Below, one piece after another: positions 47,242-54,721 of a DNA stretch of 54,721 nt (its first letter is position 1; the number at the start of each line of letters is the position of its first letter). Source of the stretch: Candidatus Thermoplasmatota archaeon (lineage in GTDB: Archaea; Thermoplasmatota; Thermoplasmata; RBG-16-68-12; JAGMCJ01). The translations under genes and the position numbers were made by a program. The DNA lies in contig JAJISE010000008.1 in assembly GCA_022848865.1 (NCBI GenBank), positions 1 through 54,721 of the forward strand. The letters run 5' to 3'. The notes below the pieces were generated by a model, which saw only the letters and a program-made list of their open reading frames with translations, did not search any database and was not told the DNA's origin.

Positions 47242-48142
47242 GAGCTATCCCAACAACATCTCCAACCGATTCGTACCCGTACTCGTCCAAGAACTCCCCG
47301 ATCTCCTCCACGACTCTCCCGAAGACCTCGATCCCTCGGTAGTACGCGGCGCTTCCTATCTGAACGGCCTTGGCACCCGCCATGAGGTATTCGAGGGCAT
47401 CCTTTCCCGTGAGAATCCCGCCGACGCCTATGATAGGGACATCGACGCTCTCATAGAGCTCGTAGACGCATCTCACGCCAATGGGCTTTATGGCGGGCCC
47501 GCTAAGACCTCCGATTCTGTTCGACAGGACCGGTCTGCCAGTTTCTGGACAGATGGCCATCGCCTTCACAGTGTTGATCGCGACTATGCCATCCCCGCGC
47601 GAGTTCGCCACCGCCAGGGCGGCATCCACGATGTCCGTGACGTTCGGAGTGATTTTGGCGAAGACCGGTATATGGACGGACTTCTTCACCGCGGAGACCA
47701 CGGATCCCACGATCTCAGGATCCTTTCCCAGCTCTGCCCCTACATTGCGGGCATGTGGACAGCTGAGGTTGAGCTCTATCGCCGACGCTCCCGCCTCCTC
47801 CATGAGACTGGCGATCTCGCTCATCTCCCCCTCGCTCTTTCCGAAAACGCTCCCGATCACGGGCACTTCCGCCTGTGCCGCCACCTTGAGCTCGTCCACA
47901 TAGGCCGCGATGCCAGGGTTTGCAAGCCCCACGGCGTTGATAATCCCCGCCTCCAGTTCCACCACGGTCGGATTGGGATACCCCTCCCTTGGCTCTGCGC
48001 CTATCGATTTGGTGACGACGGCACCGGCTCCCGCCTCGGCGACCCGGACGAGTGAGCTCCCCGTTTCCCCAAGAATGCCAGAAGCGAGCATGACCGGATT
48101 CCTCAGTCTCAGGCCCGCGATTTCCACGCTCAGGTCGGCCAT
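47228..48142 (-). CDS. pyrD: Dihydroorotate dehydrogenase B catalytic subunit
   Basis: A TIM-barrel flavoprotein that oxidises dihydroorotate to orotate. Class 1B features: RNPVMLASGILGETG, VGLANPGIAAYVDEL, the catalytic Cys in ELNLSCPHARN, and GVGGILTGKDALEYLMAGA for FMN phosphate. Length 304. First gene of the pyrD-pyrK-DUF885 operon; pyrB and pyrI are 37 kb away. Confidence 0.95.
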   Translation of the reverse strand: MADLSVEIAGLRLRNPVMLASGILGETGSSLVRVAEAGAGAVVTKSIGAEPREGYPNPTVVELEAGIINAVGLANPGIAAYVDELKVAAQAEVPVIGSVFGKSEGEMSEIASLMEEAGASAIELNLSCPHARNVGAELGKDPEIVGSVVSAVKKSVHIPVFAKITPNVTDIVDAALAVANSRGDGIVAINTVKAMAICPETGRPVLSNRIGGLSGPAIKPIGVRCVYELYESVDVPIIGVGGILTGKDALEYLMAGAKAVQIGSAAYYRGIEVFGRVVEEIGEFLDEYGYESVGDVVGIAHDEN

Positions 48143-48267
48143 TGCACGGGCATAACTCCTATCAGCGTTAAAAGGCTTTTCCGAGTGCGCTCAGCCCAAC
48201 TCTCTGGCCCACGAATGGTATGACCGTGTGGTGAATGGTACATAATCGGGTGATTTTCCGGCAACGC

Positions 48268-48275
48268 TTATATAT
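48268..48275 (+). promoter_or_regulatory. TATA box of giant surface protein
   Basis: CTTATATAT predicts a start near 48297, about 98 bases before the TTG start codon. Between 48143 and 48267 I see no gene; the leader (48297-48394) is G-rich, with a GGAAGGGGGGAAGGGG run. Confidence 0.5.
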
Positions 48276-48394
48276 CCAGTAGGTCAATTGCAGCTAAAGG
48301 CCCCAGTGGACCGTCTAGAGTCTAACTTGCAGGATTGCGGTTTTTCTTTGGAAGGGGGGAAGGGGTACGAAACGACGCAGAGGAGTGGGTTAGT

Positions 48395-51300
48395 TTGACG
48401 AAATGGACTGCTATTCTACAGCAGACAAGGAGAGCCAGGTCTATATCGATTGTTGTTGTCCTTATTCTTGGCACTCTGGTAATGGCTGCACAGCAACAAG
48501 AGGAAGGGCAAGGGGAATCACCACCGAATTGGAACGTAGCCGATTGGGTGAACTACACCTTTGATGGAGAGAGGATCCGTGATTGGGAGGACAAACCCTA
48601 CGAGACAGATCCCACACATGGTCCCGCTGATGTCAACCCAGACGCGGTGGATATCGCATCTGGTGTCGACGCCACGGGCGGTGGTCCCGAGAACAATCCA
48701 GGTGAGTACACGTCTGTCCAGTACTACTACTATGATGAGTATGGTGACAGCGACGGCTTCACAAACATCGACGACGACTGGATGTTTCTCAGGATGCGGG
48801 TCGCGGGTGATCCCACGCACGGTGGGAAATACGCCTACAAGGCCTACCATTGGGACATCCTCTTCGAGTTCGACTATGACGAGTGGAAGGAGCTTGTCGT
48901 CGACCTCAACGGGGGCAACGGACACTATAAGTTCGGCACAGTAGGAACCTATTACAACAATTCGGACACGCATAGATACGATCCGGATAACGACTGGATC
49001 TGGAGAGAGGAGGCCAGTGGGAACTCGAATCATTACACACGGGTCACGGACATCGATTATGGCACCGGAGATCCTGATGATAATCAATGGTGGATTGAGT
49101 ACATGATACCCGTCACAGCCTTCGAGTCCGGCGATGGAGACCCGCTCATGGGGAAAGATACGTACTTCCTCCTGTTCTTCAGCACCTCTGCGTCGCTGAC
49201 GAATCCTCTGCAGAAGGACTGGATGGGAGAGTTCGTGTTCGGGGAGCCGGCAAACCTTACGGTTGCGAAGGTCGCTCAGGAGGAGATAGTCTCCCCGGGT
49301 GACACTATTCACTATACTATGTATTACAACAACACGGGAGACTTCCTATCGAAGTACGTCTGGGTGAACGACACCATTCCCGCGGGAACGACGTACGAGA
49401 GCGCCTACCCTGCTCCGGACTCAATCGATGGGAGCGTCATCAGGTGGTACTTCGAGGACGTTCTTCCCGGAAACCACACCATCCTTCTGAACGTGACGGT
49501 CGGTCCTGACATAGGTGACGGCACGATCCTCACGAACTATGTCTATCTCAACTTCACGGACTCGACCGGCGGATACGTGGGCGAGGTCTGGGACAGCGTG
49601 GATGTCCTCGTAACGGGACCCACAATGGAGTTCTCAAAGGCCGCCAACGTTGAGTATGCGGATCCTGGTGACACAATAACCTACACGCTCACATATTCGA
49701 ACGTCGGGGCGGGGACGGCCACGGATGTCACGATCGTCGACATGATCCCGTCAGAGACCACATTCGTGGACTCAACTCCGATGTACGATGAAGTGGACGG
49801 AGACACATACACGTGGTATATCGGGACCGGGTCAGGGTACACGACTGGATATGTCTACATCGATGTCACAGTGGACGCCTACACCGAGAACGGAACGCTC
49901 CTCGTCAACTATGCTACCATGGACTTCGATGACGTGAACGGCAATCCGCAGGACCAGCTGGATGACTATGCCAACGTAACCGTGACCGCTCCACTTATGA
50001 CTGTATCGAAGGTCGCCGATGTGGAATATGCTGACCCAGGCGACACGATCGTCTACACGATAACGTATGAGAACACACTGACTGGTACTGCTACGGATGT
50101 CGTCGTCGAGGACGTCATACCGAGCTACACCACGCTTGTTGAGACCAATCCGATGTACGACGACTTCGATGGTTCAACGATTACCTGGCTACTCGGAGAA
50201 GTCCCTGGAGGCTCAGGCGGAACGATCACTGTAACGGTGACTGTCGACGCCTTCACGCCAGATGAGACAGTTCTTACCAACCTTGTGATGCTCAACTACG
50301 ATGACGCGAATGGTAACCCCTATCCGATGGAGAGCGACACGGCAACGGTTGTCGTGACCGCACCGATTATGTCGTTCTCGAAGGAAACCGATGCCGATTA
50401 CGCGGATCCGGGGGACACAATCACGTATTGGCTCAACTACTCGAACGATGGAACGGGACTTGCGACGGATGTCACGGTCGTGGATGTTATACCATCAGAC
50501 ACGACGTTCATCTCGTCCGATCCTTCATACACATCGCATGATGGTGACACGTACACATGGTTAGTGGGAGATGTCTCCTCTGGAGGTTCAGGCACGATAA
50601 CCGTTCAGGTTCAGGTGGACGCTGGAACAGCAGATGGCACTGAGCTCACTAACTACGCAACCCTGGACTATGATGACGCGAACGGGAACCCGCAGCCTCA
50701 GCTGGACGATAGCACGACTACCTTCGTCACTGCCCCAGTCATGACCGTGACAAAGACGGCCAATGTCGACTTCGCTGACCCGGGAGACCAGATAGTCTAT
50801 TCGATCTTCTACGAGAACACGGGGACTGGATGGGCGACAAATGTGGTGATACAGGACACCATTCCCGAGCATGTGACATTCATCAGTTCCAACCCAGCGT
50901 ACACGAGTGTCGATGGCAGGACCTACACCTGGGAGATAGGCGATGTTGGTCCGAGTTCCAGTGGCACCGTCACCATCACCGTCGAGGTCGATGCGGGAAC
51001 ATCTGATGAGATCGTACTCACGAACTACGTGCTCCTCCAGTACCAGGACAACAATGGCAACGATATGCCCGATGAGGAGGACAGTGCAACGGTCACCGTG
51101 ACCGCCCCAGTGATGACGTTCAGCAAGACTGTCGACATCGGCTACGCGGACCCAGGCGACGAGATTACGTATACTCTGAGCTATGAGAATGTTGGGACTG
51201 GCGTGGCAACGGATGTCGTCGTCACGGATACGATCCCAGAGCACACTACCTATGTGAGCTCCAGTCCGACCTACGACCAGGTGAGTGATCGCACGTATAC

Positions 51301-54300
51301 TTGGAACGTCGGGACCGTTCAGCCCGGTGCAGGAGGTTCGATAACCCTTGTCGTCGAGGTCGATGCGGGAACTGCTGACGAGACAGTGCTCACAAACACC
51401 GGCACACTGGACTACGACGATGCAAATGGGAACCCCCTGCCTCAACTAACCGATACCGCCGAAACCACGGTCACCTCGCCGATAATGTCACTCTCCAAGG
51501 AGGCTGACGTGGAGTACGCCGACCCAGGGGACAGCATTGTCTACACGATATCCTACTACAACCATGGCACTGGTGTCGCCACCGATGTGACAATCGTGGA
51601 TACGATTCCATCCGATACCACCTTCCAGAGCGCATCGCCCTCACCGGATAACGAGAACGGCGATGTTCTGACTTGGTATGTGGGAATCGTGGATGCCGAC
51701 TCAGGCGGAACGATAACAGTGACAGTGACCGTTGATGCGTTCACACCCGATGAGACAGTTCTCAACAACACCGTCACGCTCGACTATGACGACGCAAACG
51801 GGAATCCTTACGACCAGCTCTCAGACTATGCGGTAACGTTCACAACGGCCCCGATCATGACCGTGACGAAGGTGGCCGACGTGGAATACGCGGATCCCGG
51901 CGATACCATCATGTACACCATCACGTACACGAACTCCGGGACCGGATCTGCCACCAACGTCGTCATCGAGGATACGATACCGCCAGAGACCACATTCCAG
52001 AATTCCAATCCCACCTACACATCCGTGAGCGGAGACACGTACACGTGGGATATCGGAACAGTAGGTCCAGGCGTTACTGGACACATCTACATCAACGTGA
52101 CAGTGGACGCAGGAACTCCAGATCAGACCGTGATGACCAACTTCGTCGTTCTGAACTATGAGGACAACAACAGCAATGAGCAACCGGAAGAGGACGACAG
52201 TGTGGACGTGACAGTCACTGCACCCGTCATGACCATCGACAAGGTTGCGGATGTGACCACGGCCGATCCCGGTGATTACATAGAGTACACAATTACGTAT
52301 GAGAACACAGGGACAGGCGATGCCACCGACGTGACGATAGTGGACACGATTCCGGCGGAGACCACCTTCATCGATTCGGATCCCGACTACACGTCTCAGA
52401 GCGGGGACACCTACACATGGGAGGTCGGCGATGTCGGAGCTGGTGATAGCGGGACCATTTCGGTCACCGTTCAGGTTGATGTCGGAACAGCTGACGGCAC
52501 GGTCTTGACCAACACGGTCGTCATGAACTATGACGATGCCAATGGGAACCCGATTCCGGAGGAGTCTGACAGCGTAGATGTCACAGTCACGGCTCCGATA
52601 ATGACGATCAGCAAGTCCGCGGATGTCAGTACCGCCGACCCAGGCGATTCCATTACATACACGATAGAGTACGAGAACACTGGAAGCGGACAGGCCACAG
52701 GTGTTGTGGTCAAGGACACGATACCTGCTGATACGACATTCAGCAGTTCAAGTCCAACCTACGACGAGGTGAGTGGAGACACGTACACCTGGAACATCGG
52801 CATTGTTGACGCATACAGCAGCGGAACGATAACCGTTGTTGTAACTGTCGATGTCGGAACTGCTGACGGCACCGTCCTCACGAACAGCGTGACGCTGGAT
52901 TACGACGATGCCAATGGGAACCCGTACCCGCAGGAAAGCGACTCCGTGGATGTTACTGTAACGGCTCCGATAGTGTCGTTCAGCAAGTCCGTTGACAAGA
53001 GCCAGGCGAATCCTGGTGACACGCTCGTCTACACGCTTTCGTATGAGAACACCGGAACTGGCTGGACAACCGGCATTGTCGTGAATGACACGATACCCGA
53101 GGATACAACCTTTGTCAGCTCTGACCCAAGCTACGATTACAACGACGGTGATCTCTACTCGTGGGATGTTGGAAGCCTTGGCCCCGGAGCAAGCGGAACG
53201 ATAACGATTACCGTGACCGTGGATGCCTACACTCCTGACGGGACAACCCTTCTCAACACAGCGACACTCGACTATGCGGATGCAAACGGTAACTACTATC
53301 CTCAGCTGAGTGACGATGCAGAAACAACAGTCACCGGGCCCGTGATGACAATCGAGAAGTCCGCCGATGTCACAAGTGCTGACCCAGACGATACGATTGT
53401 CTACACAATCACCTATGAGAACATTGGAAGCGGCGATGCTACCGATGTGGTTGTGCAGGATACGATTCCTGCAGACACTACGTTCGTTAGCGCGAGCCCC
53501 TCTCCTGATCAGCAGATCGGGGATGTCTTCACATGGAACATTGGGACCGTAGCAGGGGAGTCAAGTGGAACGATAACACTGACAGTGACCGTTGACGTGG
53601 GCACTCCCGATGGCACGCTTCTTCACAATGTTGTGACGCTGAACTATGATGATACAAATGGCAATCCTCAGGATGAGGAGACTGACTATGCCGATGTGAC
53701 ATGCACTGCTCCAGTGATGACATTCAGCAAGACCGCGGATGTCACCTCAGCCGATCCCAGCGACACCATCGTGTACACTCTCGAATACGAGAACGCGGGA
53801 AGCGGTATCGCCACGGATGTTGTCGTCACGGACACGATCCCAGCAGACACAACGTTCGTCAGCTCCGACCCGTCCTATGACAGCGTCTCCGGTGACACCT
53901 ACACGTGGAACATCGGGACCTTGGGAGCCTACACCAGCGGAACCATCACGGTAACGGTCACAGTAGATGTCGGCGTTGCTGATGGAACACTCCTGCATAA
54001 CACCGCCACTTTCGACTATGATGACGCCAACGGTAACCCATATGATCAGCTCACTGATCACGCGGACGTCACTGTCACAGCTCCTGTCATGACATTCAGC
54101 AAGACCGCGGATGTCACCTCAGCCGATCCCAGCGACACCATCGTGTACACTCTGACGTACATCAACAGTGGAAGCGGTGTGGCGACAGACGCCGTCGTGA
54201 CAGATACAATACCCGCCGATACAACGTTCGTGAGTTCCAATCCAGCCTACGACGACGTGAGCGGAGACACCTACACGTGGAACATCGGAATCGTGGGAGC

Positions 54301-54721
54301 CTATTCGAGCGGAACGGTAACGATAACCGTAACCGTGGACGCTGGAACGGACGATGGAACGCTGCTCCATAACGAAGCCACACTCGACTACGATGACGCG
54401 AACGGTAACCCGTATCCTCAGCTCTCGGATTATGCGGATGTTACGGTCACAGCACCCATCCTGAATGTCACGAAGACAGCGGATGTATCCACGGCCGATC
54501 CCGGCGATGAGATAACCTACACGATTGTGTTCGAGAATACTGGCACGGGCAACGCAACGAACGTCTGGATAAATGACACGATTCCTTCGGATACGACTCT
54601 TGTGAGCACAACACCGTCCTACGATTCCAGTGATGGTGACACGTACATGTGGCACTACGATCTCGTCGAGAGCGGAACTTCAATAACGATTACCATTGTG
54701 GTTGAGGTCGATGTCGGAACA
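48395..54721 (+). CDS. Giant secreted surface protein with DUF11 repeats, 3' end outside window
   Basis: The frame stays open for 2109 codons to the window edge and is the largest gene here. The N-terminus is a signal peptide (TTG start; RRARSISIVVVLILGTLVMA, then QQQEEG). Residues about 40-285 are a non-repeated Trp/Tyr/Asp-rich beta domain (similar to DOMON/CBM9-like folds, unproven). From about residue 290, DUF11 domains follow: first 123 residues, then 13 full units of exactly 124 residues, and a 15th cut by the window end. Each has YADPGDTI-YT, TDV--DTIP--TTF and a D-Y-D-D-A-N-G-N loop. The gene has no Cys-rich or transmembrane part visible; an anchor is probably at the missing C-terminus. 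Confidence 0.92.
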   Translation, partial: MTKWTAILQQTRRARSISIVVVLILGTLVMAAQQQEEGQGESPPNWNVADWVNYTFDGERIRDWEDKPYETDPTHGPADVNPDAVDIASGVDATGGGPENNPGEYTSVQYYYYDEYGDSDGFTNIDDDWMFLRMRVAGDPTHGGKYAYKAYHWDILFEFDYDEWKELVVDLNGGNGHYKFGTVGTYYNNSDTHRYDPDNDWIWREEASGNSNHYTRVTDIDYGTGDPDDNQWWIEYMIPVTAFESGDGDPLMGKDTYFLLFFSTSASLTNPLQKDWMGEFVFGEPANLTVAKVAQEEIVSPGDTIHYTMYYNNTGDFLSKYVWVNDTIPAGTTYESAYPAPDSIDGSVIRWYFEDVLPGNHTILLNVTVGPDIGDGTILTNYVYLNFTDSTGGYVGEVWDSVDVLVTGPTMEFSKAANVEYADPGDTITYTLTYSNVGAGTATDVTIVDMIPSETTFVDSTPMYDEVDGDTYTWYIGTGSGYTTGYVYIDVTVDAYTENGTLLVNYATMDFDDVNGNPQDQLDDYANVTVTAPLMTVSKVADVEYADPGDTIVYTITYENTLTGTATDVVVEDVIPSYTTLVETNPMYDDFDGSTITWLLGEVPGGSGGTITVTVTVDAFTPDETVLTNLVMLNYDDANGNPYPMESDTATVVVTAPIMSFSKETDADYADPGDTITYWLNYSNDGTGLATDVTVVDVIPSDTTFISSDPSYTSHDGDTYTWLVGDVSSGGSGTITVQVQVDAGTADGTELTNYATLDYDDANGNPQPQLDDSTTTFVTAPVMTVTKTANVDFADPGDQIVYSIFYENTGTGWATNVVIQDTIPEHVTFISSNPAYTSVDGRTYTWEIGDVGPSSSGTVTITVEVDAGTSDEIVLTNYVLLQYQDNNGNDMPDEEDSATVTVTAPVMTFSKTVDIGYADPGDEITYTLSYENVGTGVATDVVVTDTIPEHTTYVSSSPTYDQVSDRTYTWNVGTVQPGAGGSITLVVEVDAGTADETVLTNTGTLDYDDANGNPLPQLTDTAETTVTSPIMSLSKEADVEYADPGDSIVYTISYYNHGTGVATDVTIVDTIPSDTTFQSASPSPDNENGDVLTWYVGIVDADSGGTITVTVTVDAFTPDETVLNNTVTLDYDDANGNPYDQLSDYAVTFTTAPIMTVTKVADVEYADPGDTIMYTITYTNSGTGSATNVVIEDTIPPETTFQNSNPTYTSVSGDTYTWDIGTVGPGVTGHIYINVTVDAGTPDQTVMTNFVVLNYEDNNSNEQPEEDDSVDVTVTAPVMTIDKVADVTTADPGDYIEYTITYENTGTGDATDVTIVDTIPAETTFIDSDPDYTSQSGDTYTWEVGDVGAGDSGTISVTVQVDVGTADGTVLTNTVVMNYDDANGNPIPEESDSVDVTVTAPIMTISKSADVSTADPGDSITYTIEYENTGSGQATGVVVKDTIPADTTFSSSSPTYDEVSGDTYTWNIGIVDAYSSGTITVVVTVDVGTADGTVLTNSVTLDYDDANGNPYPQESDSVDVTVTAPIVSFSKSVDKSQANPGDTLVYTLSYENTGTGWTTGIVVNDTIPEDTTFVSSDPSYDYNDGDLYSWDVGSLGPGASGTITITVTVDAYTPDGTTLLNTATLDYADANGNYYPQLSDDAETTVTGPVMTIEKSADVTSADPDDTIVYTITYENIGSGDATDVVVQDTIPADTTFVSASPSPDQQIGDVFTWNIGTVAGESSGTITLTVTVDVGTPDGTLLHNVVTLNYDDTNGNPQDEETDYADVTCTAPVMTFSKTADVTSADPSDTIVYTLEYENAGSGIATDVVVTDTIPADTTFVSSDPSYDSVSGDTYTWNIGTLGAYTSGTITVTVTVDVGVADGTLLHNTATFDYDDANGNPYDQLTDHADVTVTAPVMTFSKTADVTSADPSDTIVYTLTYINSGSGVATDAVVTDTIPADTTFVSSNPAYDDVSGDTYTWNIGIVGAYSSGTVTITVTVDAGTDDGTLLHNEATLDYDDANGNPYPQLSDYADVTVTAPILNVTKTADVSTADPGDEITYTIVFENTGTGNATNVWINDTIPSDTTLVSTTPSYDSSDGDTYMWHYDLVESGTSITITIVVEVDVGT
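49622..54721 (+). repeat. Tandem 372-bp DUF11 repeats, 13 full units plus a partial one
   Basis: Unit starts at 49622, 49994, 50366, 50738, 51110, 51482, 51854, 52226, 52598, 52970, 53342, 53714, 54086 and 54458: each step is exactly 372 bases, with no insertion or deletion, although the units differ at many bases. The units starting at 53714 and 54086 share a stretch of about 60 identical bases near their 5' ends, indicating recent duplication or gene conversion. Confidence 0.93.

Noticed and set aside
48518-54683. Long minus-strand frames opposite the DUF11 gene
   Set aside because: They repeat with the same 372-base period as the plus-strand repeats, showing they are shadows; the plus-strand frame is continuous and family-like.
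49622-54721. CRISPR array
   Set aside because: Repeats are 372 bases, in frame, protein-coding and diverged; there are no short identical repeats with unique spacers anywhere in the window.
1-54721. Insertion sequences, integrases or prophage genes
   Set aside because: I looked for transposase, integrase and phage motifs and terminal repeats and found none.

Overview
The window is archaeal DNA, most likely from a euryarchaeal lineage near Thermoplasmatota. That placement is inferred from gene content and was not tested with a tree. Archaeal markers include ribosomal protein S3Ae, an Sm-like protein, FEN-1 with a C-terminal PCNA-binding motif, aspartate transcarbamoylase PyrB plus PyrI, PurP, class I lysyl-tRNA synthetase, DtdA, a GfcR-type regulator, and KaiC-like and DUF835 proteins. 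Many genes have a TATA box about 26-28 bases before the start codon and no ribosome binding site, the pattern of leaderless archaeal transcripts.

Layout. 1-9.5 kb: an ABC-2 exporter, PAC2 protein, S3Ae with a long acidic tail, an intron-bearing tRNA-Met, an Sm protein, a sugar nucleotidyltransferase/phosphohexomutase pair, a DUF92 membrane protein, and FEN-1. 9.5-11.2 kb: pyrBI. 11.3-22.2 kb: a signalling/regulatory cluster of four paralogous winged-helix regulators, DUF835, a helix-turn-helix/TPR protein, a P-loop-less RecA-like protein paired with a KaiC-like ATPase, and a two-domain RecA-like ATPase. This cluster is interrupted by a methylthioadenosine/purine salvage operon (14.9-17.5 kb). 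22.3-25.8 kb: dodecin, Hsp20, a UDG-Nudix fusion and PolX. 26-31.3 kb: an ABC importer with two different ATPases, a fused permease carrying an extracellular beta-sandwich region, and a DUF47/PhoU-like protein. 31.4-38.2 kb: 2-oxoacid:ferredoxin oxidoreductase, peroxiredoxin, DtdA, KptA, an RDD membrane protein and PurP. 38.2-40.4 kb: a DsrE-TusA-SQR-ArsR sulfur operon. 40.5-48.1 kb: a bacterial-type glutaminyl-tRNA synthetase flanked by two tRNA-Gln(CUG) genes, LysK, GfcR, DUF885, PyrK and PyrD. 48.4 kb to the end: the first 2109 codons of a giant surface protein made of DUF11 repeats, open at the window edge.

Two observations stand out. First, an imperfect 16-bp palindrome (TTATC-N6-GATAA) lies about 10-16 bp upstream of the TATA boxes of all four winged-helix genes, DUF835, the RecA/KaiC pair, the two-domain ATPase and two unannotated 43-44-codon genes, one of them 4 kb away. 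This looks like a self-wired regulon built on KaiC-like ATPases. Second, a GlnRS, an enzyme that archaea normally lack, sits between two archaeal-type tRNA-Gln genes, one of which carries a roughly 29-nt insertion in its D-arm and an acceptor mismatch.

Pyrimidine synthesis (PyrB, PyrI, PyrD, PyrK) and purine synthesis/salvage (PurP, Hpt, MTA deaminase, MTA/MTI phosphorylase) are well represented, as are translation genes (two synthetases, three tRNAs, DtdA, S3Ae).
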